A stretch of DNA of 64,000 bases from positions 723,477 through 787,476 of the forward strand of contig NZ_CVQP01000005.1 of assembly GCF_001040705.1 (NCBI RefSeq), read 5' to 3'. Of this stretch, positions 16,986 through 25,900 are shown in pieces. Under the pieces are notes generated by a model, which saw only the letters and a list, made by a program, of their open reading frames with translations, did not search any database and was not told where the DNA came from. Numbering within the stretch: position 1 is the stretch's first letter; every line of letters begins with the position of its first letter. Made by a program: the position numbers and the translations under genes. Source of the DNA: Rhodococcus sp. RD6.2. Its GTDB lineage: Bacteria > Actinomycetota > Actinomycetes > Mycobacteriales > Mycobacteriaceae.

Positions 16986-17531
16986 ATGCGCCGTGCAGCA
17001 ATTCATCGTTCGTTCGTTGCCCGCGCCGCGGCGTCCGTCGCCGTCCTCGCCGTCCCGCTCTGCCCATCCGCTGCGGCGACTGCGAACCCGCCGCCGGTCC
17101 CGGCGGCGTCGACCACGGTGTTCCAGGTTCCGGTGAGGTTCGTCGAAGGTTGCCTCAGCACTGTGTTTGCGTGCTTGGGCCTTCCGTCGCTGACGACCCT
17201 GACGCCGACGGCAACATCGGATGCACCCGGTACGGTGACCTTCGCGACCGAACCGTCGCCATGGGCCTCGACCTGCCCCGACGTAACGGTGAGCTGGCGG
17301 AACCTGAACACCGGCGCCGTCGGCGCCACCGCGCTCCGGCGCGTGGAACCCGGCTACGATCCGCCGATAGCACCGCAGGATCGGTGCCGACACGCCCCCG
17401 CGACAGCGCTCACCGGCAGCGGCACGATCGTCGCAACCGCCGACGTCGGCGCGTTCACCCGCGGGGGCCCTGCAGGCGTCGGGTACCGACTCGTGTTCAC
17501 CCCTGGCATCGGCACATTCCAGGTCCACTGA
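16986..17531 (+). CDS. Exported protein, family of three with 17562 and 17826
   Basis: The 181-residue product has a signal peptide (MRRAAIHRSFVARAAASVAV, cleavage near ATA at about 33). The mature part is beta-rich with four or five Cys (EGCLSTVFACLG, TCPDV, DRCRH) that could form disulfides. Its C-terminal half, VSWRNLNTGAVG, then LTGSGTIVATADV, then GYRLVFTPGIGTFQVH, matches the genes at 17562 and 17826 in order and spacing. GGAAGG lies 6-7 nt before the ATG. The fold may be immunoglobulin-like and the proteins may act at the cell surface; the function is unknown. It follows the LuxR regulator by 66 bp and may be its target. Confidence 0.75.
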   Translation: MRRAAIHRSFVARAAASVAVLAVPLCPSAAATANPPPVPAASTTVFQVPVRFVEGCLSTVFACLGLPSLTTLTPTATSDAPGTVTFATEPSPWASTCPDVTVSWRNLNTGAVGATALRRVEPGYDPPIAPQDRCRHAPATALTGSGTIVATADVGAFTRGGPAGVGYRLVFTPGIGTFQVH

Positions 17532-17561
17532 ACCTCGCCCCGACTGTTCTCGGAGGTCGCC

Positions 17562-17735
17562 ATGATCGATGTCGGCTGGCTGAACCTGTCGAGCAGAGCC
17601 TCCGGCTCCACCCCGATGTCGGGCGGATACCCGGAAGCGGTCCTGCCGACCGGGACCGGGCAGGTTGTCGTCGTTGTCGTACAGACCGGCAGCTCGTTCG
17701 TCACACCGGGTGTCGCAACCGTCTACGTTCCGTAG
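17562..17735 (+). CDS. 57-residue truncated member of the exported family
   Basis: This short gene has its own ribosome-binding site (GGAGGT at 17552-17557, 4 nt before the ATG). Its product has no signal peptide. It matches only the C-terminal half of its two neighbours: IDVGWLNLSSRASGSTPM, TGTGQVVVVVV, VTPGVATVYVP. Either it is the tail of a decayed third copy that has kept a start by chance, or it is a cytoplasmic or co-secreted single-domain form. It starts 30 bp after the upstream paralogue and is likely cotranscribed with it. Confidence 0.5.
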   Translation: MIDVGWLNLSSRASGSTPMSGGYPEAVLPTGTGQVVVVVVQTGSSFVTPGVATVYVP

Positions 17736-17825
17736 ACGACGGCCCCGCTGTCCGGGAGGGCGCGCGGGTCTCCCGCTCAACGCCTCGAGCAACTCCAGTC
17801 GCTTCGGGTGCGGCTGTTGATCCGA

Positions 17826-18239
17826 TCAGGGGACTGTCCAGACACCGGCGCCGGGCGTGCTGGCGAGTATCCGGTAGCCGAAAGCGTCGGAAATCGTGAC
17901 CACGGCAGCCACCGTCCCGGAACCAGTCTCGACCGGTGTCCCGTAACGGTTGTTGACGTAGGCGACACCCGCTGCACCGGAGGAGAGGTTTCGCCAGTGG
18001 ACGTGCACACCGGTGTACGGCCCGAAACGGGTCACTCCCGGAGTGTCCGGGTCGGTGGTGGCGGTCAGGTAGGAGTAGCCCGAGCTCGGGAGTCCCGTCA
18101 CGCCGACACCGATACCACCGACGGGAATGGGGAGGACAGTGTCGATCGGGGCGGCGGCGGCCGGCTGTACCGCGAGAAGCAGTGCTGCACCAGCTCCGGC
18201 GACGATGGATGCTCGGCGTAGACGGTGACGTGGTGTCAT
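17826..18239 (-). CDS. Exported protein, family of three with 16986 and 17562
   Basis: The 137-residue product has a signal peptide (MTPRHRLRRASIVAGAGAAL, cleavage near AAAA at about 30). The mature beta-rich part has no Cys. The segments VHVHWRNLSSGAAG, ETGSGTVAAVVTISD and YRILASTPGAGVWTVP align with the two forward-strand members. The motif W-x-N-L-x-x-x-A-x-G followed by T-G-S/T-G-x-V is the family signature seen in all three. GGAGG precedes the ATG at 18239. It converges on the 17562 gene with 90 bp between the stops. Function unknown; surface or secreted role inferred. Confidence 0.75.
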   Translation of the reverse strand: MTPRHRLRRASIVAGAGAALLLAVQPAAAAPIDTVLPIPVGGIGVGVTGLPSSGYSYLTATTDPDTPGVTRFGPYTGVHVHWRNLSSGAAGVAYVNNRYGTPVETGSGTVAAVVTISDAFGYRILASTPGAGVWTVP

Positions 18240-18606
18240 CGACGGACCTCCATGCCTGGTGGCCCGCTCCGTTCACGAACACCGGGGCCGACCGATGGAT
18301 GCTGTCAGCCTACGTCCGCAACAGTCGCCACGAGCATGAATCACCTGGTCGGGGACGCCCTCAGCGTGCTCGCTCTTCCTGCCGAGGCTCCCCGTTCAGG
18401 ACCTCTCTTCCGTTTGGTCCAGGTTCACCACAACGCCCGAGAGCGGTCCTTGGCCAAAACCGGTCTACGAGAACGCGGTAACGAATGGATGGATTTCTTC
18501 GCGCGGAATCTCAGTCATCGCCTGCCGACGTCCGACCGATGTGAAACGTGGGAGGCGCCGGGCACAAGTGCCCGGCGCCTCCCACGTCGTCGTTGTCGGG
18601 GACTGC
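18240..18606. other. Intergenic region between exported protein and gdhA
   Basis: No gene is seen in this 367-bp stretch. It contains the shared upstream region of the reverse-strand exported protein and, at 18546-18587, a strong terminator for gdhA. Confidence 0.5.
18546..18587 (-). terminator. Terminator downstream of gdhA
   Basis: A perfect 20-bp stem (left arm 18546-18565, right arm 18568-18587) closes on a 2-base AA, in practice a small tetraloop. It lies 20 bp after the gdhA stop. There is no strong U tract, as is common in high-GC actinobacteria. Confidence 0.85.
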
Positions 18607-20097
<1,491 letters not shown>

Positions 20098-20268
20098 TCA
20101 CGTCTGCTAGGAGGTTGCTGGGAGTAACGGTCCGACGCGCCGCCGCCCGCGCTCATCAGGACGAGCCGTCCGCGCCGGACTACGGTGGGGCACAGTGCCA
20201 GGACGTCGCTCGAGCGGGCGGTGTCCGACGGTGTCACCCGTCCCTTTCCGTCGTGGAGGACCGTGTAC

Positions 20269-21675
20269 ATGAGCATCCAGTCGGCACATCCCCGCCGTCA
20301 TCGCGTCGTCGTCATCGGATCCGGCTTCGGCGGCCTGTTCAGCACCCAGGCGCTCAAACGCGCCGACGTCGACGTCACCCTCATCGCCCGCACGACGCAC
20401 CACCTGTTCCAGCCCCTGCTGTATCAGGTCGCGACCGGCATCCTGTCCGTCGGCGACATCGCGCCCGCCACCCGGCTCGTGCTGCGGAAGCAGAAGAACG
20501 CGCAGGTCCTGCTCGGTGAGGTGGAGAAGATCGACCTCACGGCGAAGACCGTCACGTCGAGGCTGCTCGACCGCGACACCGTCACCGAGTTCGACAGCCT
20601 GATCGTCGCCGCGGGAGCCGGGCAGTCGTATTTCGGCAACGACCACTTCGCGAAGTTCGCGCCCGGCATGAAGACGATCGACGATGCGCTGGAACTGCGT
20701 GGCCGCATTCTCGGTGCGTTCGAGGAAGCCGAACTGTCGAACGATCCGGAGGAGCGCGCGCGGCTCCTGACCTTCGTCGTCGTGGGCGCCGGGCCCACCG
20801 GTGTCGAGCTGGCAGGCCAGATCGCGGAACTCGCCAATCGCACCCTCGAGGGCGCCTTCCGCCACATCGATCCCCGCGATGCCCGCGTCATCCTGCTCGA
20901 CGGCGCGCCCGTCGTCCTGCCCGTGTACGGCGGCAAGCTCAGCGCGAACGCGGCGAAGCGGCTCGAGAAACTCGGAGTCGAGATCCAGCCGGACGCGATG
21001 GTGACCGACGTCGACGTCGACGGGCTCACCGTCAAGGACAAGGACGGCACCGAACGCCGAGTCGACTGTCAGTGCAAGGTGTGGTCCGCGGGCGTGCAGG
21101 CGAGCGGCCTCGGCAAGCAGCTCGCCGAGCAGTCCGGCGCGGAGATCGACCGCGCCGGACGCGTCCACGTCAATCCCGACCTGTCACTGCCGGGTCACCC
21201 GAACGTGTACGTCATCGGCGACATGATGGCGCTCGACAGCCTTCCCGGCCTGGCCCAGGTCGCGATGCAGGGCGGCAAGCACGCCGCGAAGCAGGTGAAG
21301 GCCACCCTCGCGGGAACGCCGCCCGAGGAGCGCACCCCGTTCAAGTATTTCGACAAGGGCTCCATGGCGACGATCTCGCGGTTCAGCGCGGTCGCGAAGG
21401 TGGGGAAGCTGGAGATCACCGGCTTCATCGGGTGGCTGATGTGGCTGGTCATCCACCTGATGTACCTGGTCGGCTTCCGCAGCAAGTTCTCCACGGTCCT
21501 GTCGTGGACGGTGGCGTTCCTCGGCCGGAGTCGGGCACAGATGGCGTCGACGGAGCAGCAGGTCTTCGCGCGGACGGCGATCGAGGACCTGCAGGACTAC
21601 GAGCGGGCGAGAGCGGCCGGATTGATCGGCGACCCGACCGCCGTCGCCACCGGCGAGGAGCGCGAAGCGGGCTGA
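20269..21675 (+). CDS. ndh: Type II NADH dehydrogenase (NDH-2)
   Basis: The 468-residue membrane-bound FAD enzyme passes electrons from NADH to menaquinone without pumping protons. The first Rossmann motif, VVVIGSGFGGLFSTQAL, lies at about 14-30, and the second (NADH), VVVGAGPTGVELAGQ, near 175. A quinone-site-like motif follows in GDMMALDSLPGLAQVAMQGG. A C-terminal hydrophobic helix, FIGWLMWLVIHLMYLVGF, anchors it to the membrane. The ATG at 20269 follows GGAGGA with 8-nt spacing; the frame is open 28 codons upstream. It appears monocistronic. Length matches mycobacterial Ndh. Confidence 0.93.
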   Translation: MSIQSAHPRRHRVVVIGSGFGGLFSTQALKRADVDVTLIARTTHHLFQPLLYQVATGILSVGDIAPATRLVLRKQKNAQVLLGEVEKIDLTAKTVTSRLLDRDTVTEFDSLIVAAGAGQSYFGNDHFAKFAPGMKTIDDALELRGRILGAFEEAELSNDPEERARLLTFVVVGAGPTGVELAGQIAELANRTLEGAFRHIDPRDARVILLDGAPVVLPVYGGKLSANAAKRLEKLGVEIQPDAMVTDVDVDGLTVKDKDGTERRVDCQCKVWSAGVQASGLGKQLAEQSGAEIDRAGRVHVNPDLSLPGHPNVYVIGDMMALDSLPGLAQVAMQGGKHAAKQVKATLAGTPPEERTPFKYFDKGSMATISRFSAVAKVGKLEITGFIGWLMWLVIHLMYLVGFRSKFSTVLSWTVAFLGRSRAQMASTEQQVFARTAIEDLQDYERARAAGLIGDPTAVATGEEREAG

Positions 21676-21723
21676 CGCCACGGGAGCATCGTTCCGGGCC
21701 GGTGGCCGCCACGGCGGCGCGGA

Positions 21724-22203
21724 TCAGCCCTTGGCGAGCTGTTCGGTGTGTTCGATGTTGGCGAGGCGCACCTGTCCACGTGAGACGAGCCGATCCTGTT
21801 CGTCGCGGATTTCGGCCTGCCACAGCTGCTGGGTGCGACCGCGGTGCACGGGTGTCGCGGTGACGGTGAGCGTGCCGGTGCGGACGGCGCGGAGGAAGTC
21901 GGTGTTGTTGTTGACGCCGACGACGTGGCCTCGGTCGCCGATCCAGACGGTGCCGCCGGTACTGATGACGGTTTCGATGACGGTGCAGTAGACGCCGCCG
22001 TTGACGATCCCGGCCGGCTGGTAGAGGTGTGCGCCGACGTCCCAGCGAGCGACGACGCGGTCACCGGTCAGCTCGAGGTAGTCGAGTTGGATCGACTCGC
22101 AGAACCCCTGGTTGAGAATGGGGGAAACCTCGGCGAGGGACAGTTGGGTCAGCGCGCTCTCGAGGGTTGTCGCGTCCGCCACCGTGGGCTGGGGCTCGGT
22201 CAC
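21724..22203 (-). CDS. Hotdog-fold thioesterase (PaaI family)
   Basis: The 159-residue protein has the PaaI-type hotdog motif in HLYQPAGIVNGGVYCTVIET, where the N-G-G replaces the usual HGG and the Glu or Asp on the following helix is the likely catalytic acid (E in VIET). The C-terminal strands VVGVNNNTDFLRA and RGRTQQLWQAEIRDE are typical. It probably hydrolyses an acyl-CoA. The GTG at 22203 follows AAGGAG. It converges on ndh. The substrate cannot be inferred. Confidence 0.85.
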   Translation of the reverse strand: MTEPQPTVADATTLESALTQLSLAEVSPILNQGFCESIQLDYLELTGDRVVARWDVGAHLYQPAGIVNGGVYCTVIETVISTGGTVWIGDRGHVVGVNNNTDFLRAVRTGTLTVTATPVHRGRTQQLWQAEIRDEQDRLVSRGQVRLANIEHTEQLAKG

Positions 22204-22289
22204 GTGTGCTCCTTCGCTAGATCGTCGTGTCCCGCAGGGGACGCGTGCTCCGTTCGAGGCAGAGCCACCCGAAAGTCAAGCACGCAACG

Positions 22290-22401
22290 TCAGAGGGCCC
22301 CGCACCGGTGATCGGTGCGGGGCCCTCCGTGGAAGGGACCGGGAGTCTCTGCAGCCCTCAGGACTCCGGCGCGGTCCAGTAGTTCAGTTCGTCGCCATCA
22401 C
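22290..22401 (-). ncRNA. Candidate iron-regulated small RNA
   Basis: A sigma-70-type promoter on the reverse strand, -35 TTGCAA (22435-22430), a 17-bp spacer and -10 TATAGT (22412-22407), contains an IdeR-like box in its spacer. From the predicted start at about 22401 there is no gene before a 14-bp-stem terminator at 22327-22293, giving a transcript of about 110 nt. The RNA can form an internal hairpin (GGAGTC pairing with GACTCC, loop CTGAGGGCTGCAGA). A five-codon ORF (GTG-ATG-GCG-ACG-AAC-TGA) sits at its 5' end. Mycobacteria have an IdeR-controlled sRNA, MrsI, so this may be a functional analogue; similarity was not tested. Confidence 0.5.
22293..22327 (-). terminator. Strong intrinsic terminator
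   Basis: The 14-bp perfect GC-rich stem has arms at 22293-22306 and 22314-22327 with a 7-base loop. It can end transcripts entering from the right (the candidate small RNA or the siderophore gene). It lies 90 bp before the thioesterase gene. Confidence 0.8.
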
Positions 22402-22409
22402 GGGAAACT

Positions 22410-22428
22410 ATAGGCAAGGCTGCCCTAA
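22410..22428. promoter_or_regulatory. IdeR/DtxR-like iron box in small-RNA promoter
   Basis: The 19-mer ATAGGCAAGGCTGCCCTAA matches the IdeR consensus TTAGGTTAGCCTAACCTAA at 13 of 19 positions and keeps the flanking TAGG/CCTAA arms. It lies between the -35 and -10 of a reverse-strand promoter and overlaps the end of the gene at 22425, so iron-bound IdeR would block polymerase. Confidence 0.6.
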
Positions 22429-23234
22429 CTTGCAAGCGCTTGCGGGACGGCGCGCCGAAATGCCGGACGACCCGCGCGGGCGCGCACCGGAAGCCCTGCC
22501 CTCTCGAACGCGTCGAGCAGTGCCTGCCCCCGACGATCCGCGATCGACGGTGCGAGGGTGCTCCGCAACGGCACCATCGTCGCGGCCCCGAGCACGGCCT
22601 CCCCCACCATTGCCCACAGCATCGTGCGGTCGAGCAGGACCAGACGATCCAAGGCGTCGAAGATCGCGGTCAGCGCGGTCCGGCTGCGGCACGCGGTCCA
22701 CATCGCCAGCGCCCGCTCGCAGGGCAGGGTGACGACACCAGGGGATCCCTCCCACCGGTCACCCGGCAGCACCCGCAGGGCGGGATCCCACACGCCGGCC
22801 CAGTCGATACATCCGTCGCTGTCCATGTGGATCGACAGATTGTCCAGGCCGGTGTCCCAGGCCCGCCCATCGAGGACGACCAGGGCGGCGACGCGTCCGA
22901 TGACGGCGTGGATCAGCGCCGACGCAACGGAGATCGCCGCTGCCTCGTGGTCCGGGATGTCCTCGAGCGCGCGTGTCAGCATCCGCTCGAGGCGGTCCCC
23001 TCGGATGCCCTGGGAGACGGCCCACCACCGACGCTTCGGCTGCTCGGACATCTGGGCCACGGCGTAGACCCGCGGATAGTCGGGATGCAGTGCGCGCAGA
23101 TGGGTACAGGACTCGACGAGACCGGCCACGGTCCGGGTGGGCGCGGCAAAGGCGGTGGCGCGCAGGGGCGTCACGGTGATGTCGCGGATCGAGGCGGCCG
23201 GTGCGGCCGGGTCGAGTACCAGAGTCGTCGGCAC
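22425..23234 (-). CDS. Siderophore-utilisation-like protein under IdeR control
   Basis: The 269-residue cytoplasmic protein has no signal peptide. Helical segments (DHEAAAISVASALIHAVIGR, MLWAMVGEAVLGAAT) resemble proteins of the IucA/FhuF-like group that handle ferric siderophores, but the terminal Cys pairs of FhuF-type ferric reductases are absent, so the enzymatic role is uncertain. I infer an iron role from context: an IdeR box (23268-23286) lies 34 bp upstream and is shared with the divergent siderophore permease operon. The GTG at 23234 follows AAGGAG with 6-nt spacing. Confidence 0.65.
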   Translation of the reverse strand: MPTTLVLDPAAPAASIRDITVTPLRATAFAAPTRTVAGLVESCTHLRALHPDYPRVYAVAQMSEQPKRRWWAVSQGIRGDRLERMLTRALEDIPDHEAAAISVASALIHAVIGRVAALVVLDGRAWDTGLDNLSIHMDSDGCIDWAGVWDPALRVLPGDRWEGSPGVVTLPCERALAMWTACRSRTALTAIFDALDRLVLLDRTMLWAMVGEAVLGAATMVPLRSTLAPSIADRRGQALLDAFERAGLPVRARAGRPAFRRAVPQALAS

Positions 23235-23267
23235 TGCTCACTCCTTCGTCGTCGAGCAAGATCGAAT

Positions 23268-23286
23268 GTAGGTTAGCCTAACCACA
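23268..23286. promoter_or_regulatory. IdeR/DtxR iron box, divergent
   Basis: The sequence GTAGGTTAGCCTAACCACA matches the IdeR consensus at 16 of 19 positions, with a perfect TAGGTTAGCCTAACC core apart from the outer bases. It lies between the divergent genes at 23234 and 23379, so both should be repressed by IdeR when iron is plentiful. Confidence 0.85.
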
Positions 23287-23328
23287 AGAAGATTGGGAGT
23301 ACGGATCCGGGGTGTCAGGTTTGGATAG

Positions 23329-23340
23329 GGTTACGTAACC
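23329..23340. promoter_or_regulatory. Perfect 12-bp palindrome before permease gene
   Basis: GGTTACGTAACC is a perfect inverted repeat 39 bp before the start of the RDD-FecCD gene, downstream of the IdeR box. It could be the site of a second regulator, or chance. Confidence 0.35.
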
Positions 23341-23378
23341 TGAATCCCCGTGCGATTCACCCCCTCAGGAGCGTGCCC

Positions 23379-24809
23379 GTGACCACCACACCCGGCGACG
23401 TCGACTACGCGGTCCGGGCGATTCCCCGTGGACCCGCGTCGCGCACGCGTCGCGGCGCGGCCGCGCTCGTCGACTGGGCTGCGGTCGCACTACCCCTGAT
23501 TCTGGGCTGGATCGTCGTCGACTCCCTGCGCGACGCCAACGGCGGCGGACAGATGGACCGCCTCGTCTTCGGCGCAGCAGCATTCGCCGCGGCAGGTGGC
23601 GTACTCGTCTGGAATCGAGGTTTCCGGGACGGCCGAACGGGCGCGGGCATCGGCAAATCCTGGCTCGACCTGGTCTCCCGCGACGCCACAACCGGTGCGC
23701 CACTCGGCACCAGCCGGGCCCTGCTCCCCCGCACCGGCGCCGAGGTCGTCCGCCGCGCCACCGCACTCGACGAGGGGTTCACCCCGATCCCGTCCGACAC
23801 GTCCGTCGCCGCGATTCGGAAGCGGCGACTGCTCGGCCTGGCCGCGCTGCTGCTGATCCTGATGGCGACCATCGTCGCGAGCATCGCGGTCGGCGCCCGG
23901 CCGATGGACTTCGGAGAGATCCTCCACGCCGTGTTCGGGGCCACCGGCACCGACACCGACCTCGTCGTCCGAACCCTCCGGATTCCGCGGACCGCGCTCG
24001 CCGTCGCCGTCGGTGTCGCACTCGGCATCGCGGGTGCTCTCATCCAGGGACACACCCGGAACCCGCTCGCCGACGCCGGACTCCTCGGCCTCAACGCGGG
24101 TGCGGCCCTATTCGTGGTGCTCTCGATCTACCTGCTGGGCTTCAGCACCCCCAGCCAGTACCTCTGGTTCGCATTCGCCGGGTCCCTCGCCGCGAGCGTC
24201 GTCGTGTTCGGCATCTCGTCGATCGGCGGGGGCGGGGCAAGCCCGCTCAGCCTCGCCCTCGGCGGCGCCGCGGTCGCGATGTTCCTGCAGGCCATGACCC
24301 AGACGGTCATCCTGCTCGACCAGACCAGCCTCGACGGCTACCGGTTCTGGGTGGTCGGATCGGTTGCCGGTCGCGGACTCGACGTGCTCTGGCAGGTGCT
24401 GCCGTTCCTCGTCGTCGGCGTGATCATCGCGCTGGCCAGCACCCCGAGCCTCAACGTCCTGAGCCTCGGCGACGACATCGCCCGTGGTCTCGGCACGAAC
24501 ATCGTGCGCAGCCGGGTGATCGGCATCGCCGCCATCACACTGCTCACGGGCGCCGCGACCGCCGCCTGCGGGCCGATCGCGTTCGTCGGTCTCGTCGTCC
24601 CGCATGTCGCGCGGTTCGTCACCGGCCCCGACTATCGCTGGCTGGTCCCGTACGCGGGCCTGATCGGCGCCATCATGGTTCTGCTCGCCGACGTGATCGG
24701 ACGTGTCGTGGTCCGTCCGGGCGAACTCCAGGTCGGAATTGTGCTCGCGATGTTCGGCGCGCCGTTCTTCATCGCGCTCGTGCGGCGCAGGAAGCTGGTG
24801 TCCCTGTGA
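23379..24809 (+). CDS. RDD domain fused to FecCD siderophore permease
   Basis: The predicted protein has 476 residues. Residues about 1-120 form an RDD domain: two hydrophobic helices, the characteristic Arg in ASRTRRGAAALVDW and Asp residues in DGRTGAGIGKSWLDL. Residues about 145-476 form a FecCD-type ABC permease with about nine helices, including LRIPRTALAVAVGVALGIAG and GPIAFVGLVVPHVARFVTG, the EAA-like loop that contacts the ATPase. The GTG at 23379 was chosen because AGGAG ends 7 nt upstream; a GTG at 23373 is too close. It overlaps the next permease gene by GTGA. FecCD subunits normally lack an RDD domain. No substrate-binding lipoprotein is in the operon. Confidence 0.85.
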   Translation: MTTTPGDVDYAVRAIPRGPASRTRRGAAALVDWAAVALPLILGWIVVDSLRDANGGGQMDRLVFGAAAFAAAGGVLVWNRGFRDGRTGAGIGKSWLDLVSRDATTGAPLGTSRALLPRTGAEVVRRATALDEGFTPIPSDTSVAAIRKRRLLGLAALLLILMATIVASIAVGARPMDFGEILHAVFGATGTDTDLVVRTLRIPRTALAVAVGVALGIAGALIQGHTRNPLADAGLLGLNAGAALFVVLSIYLLGFSTPSQYLWFAFAGSLAASVVVFGISSIGGGGASPLSLALGGAAVAMFLQAMTQTVILLDQTSLDGYRFWVVGSVAGRGLDVLWQVLPFLVVGVIIALASTPSLNVLSLGDDIARGLGTNIVRSRVIGIAAITLLTGAATAACGPIAFVGLVVPHVARFVTGPDYRWLVPYAGLIGAIMVLLADVIGRVVVRPGELQVGIVLAMFGAPFFIALVRRRKLVSL

Positions 24810-25900
24810 GCCTCGTCGACGACGACGCCCGTCCGATCCCGACCACCGTTCCGTCACGCCCGGCGTTCCGGGTCGGGTCGGTTTCCCTGGTCTGGCGCAC
24901 CGCCATGGTCGCCATCACCGTCGGCCTGCTCGTGGCCGCGTTCCTGCTGCTGTGCATCAACATCGGGCGTGGCGAGTACTCGATCCCGATTCCGACCGTC
25001 GTCGAGGTCCTCGTCGGCGGCGGTGAGAAAGTCGAGCGGTTCATCGTGATGGACCTGCGACTGCCGCGAGGTCTGGCGGCGTTGCTGACCGGCATCGCGC
25101 TCGGGATCTCCGGAGCGATCACCCAGTCGATCCTGCGCAATCCACTCGCGAGCCCGGACATCCTCGGCATCACCGCAGGCGCGAGTGCCGCCGCGGTGAC
25201 GCTCATCGTCGTGGGAGGCGGCGGGAGCTTCGTCGGACTCCTCGCCGTCCTCGGAATCCCCATCGCCGCCCTGATCGGCGGCATCGTGACGGCGGTGGTC
25301 ATCTACCTGCTGGCGTGGCGCGGTGGCGTGCAGGGATTTCGGGTGGTGCTGATCGGCATCGGCGCCAACGCGATGCTCGTAGCGGTGATCCAGTGGCTGC
25401 TGATCTCTGCCGACATCAACGACGTCTCTCGGGCGCAGGTGTGGTTGAACGGCTCCCTCAACGGCAGCGACTGGGAGCGGGTCTGGCCCGTCGCGATCGG
25501 GGTCGCGGTGGTGGGTACCGCGGCGGTGATCTCCTCGTTCACCCTGGGAGTGCTGCGCCTCGGCGACGACAACGCCCGCGCTCTGGGTGTGCGGCTGCAA
25601 ACGGGGCAGGGCGCGCTGCTCCTGGCCGCGGTGGCGTTGGCGGCCATCGCGACGGCAGCGGTCGGCCCGATCGGGTTCGTCGCCCTCGCGGCCCCCCAGG
25701 TGGCGATGCGCCTGCTGCGCACGCCCGGTCCGCCGCTGATCGCGTCCGGCCTGATGGGGGCCGTGCTGGTCCTCGGTGCCGACATCATCGGCCGCACCGT
25801 GCTGCCCGTCGAACTGCCCGTCGGCATCGTCACCTCGGCGCTCGGTGGCCCGTTCCTGATCTACCTGCTCATTCGCAACAATCGGAAGGTGACCGCATGA
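24806..25900 (+). CDS. FecCD-family siderophore ABC permease
   Basis: The 364-residue protein has about nine or ten transmembrane helices and the FecCD signatures: DLRLPRGLAALLTGIALGIS, LRNPLASPDILGITAGASA and GPIGFVALAAPQVAMRLL. It pairs with the RDD-FecCD protein to form the membrane channel for a ferric siderophore. The start GTG overlaps the stop of the first permease gene and its own stop overlaps the ATPase start (ATGA), so the three genes are one tightly coupled operon under the IdeR box at 23268. Confidence 0.92.
   Translation: MSLVDDDARPIPTTVPSRPAFRVGSVSLVWRTAMVAITVGLLVAAFLLLCINIGRGEYSIPIPTVVEVLVGGGEKVERFIVMDLRLPRGLAALLTGIALGISGAITQSILRNPLASPDILGITAGASAAAVTLIVVGGGGSFVGLLAVLGIPIAALIGGIVTAVVIYLLAWRGGVQGFRVVLIGIGANAMLVAVIQWLLISADINDVSRAQVWLNGSLNGSDWERVWPVAIGVAVVGTAAVISSFTLGVLRLGDDNARALGVRLQTGQGALLLAAVALAAIATAAVGPIGFVALAAPQVAMRLLRTPGPPLIASGLMGAVLVLGADIIGRTVLPVELPVGIVTSALGGPFLIYLLIRNNRKVTA

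Noticed and set aside
22293-22401. Small protein (about 19 codons ending YWTAPES) as product of the iron-box promoter
   Set aside because: Its only possible start (TTG) lies upstream of the predicted transcript start, so the RNA reading is preferred; it remains a minor alternative.
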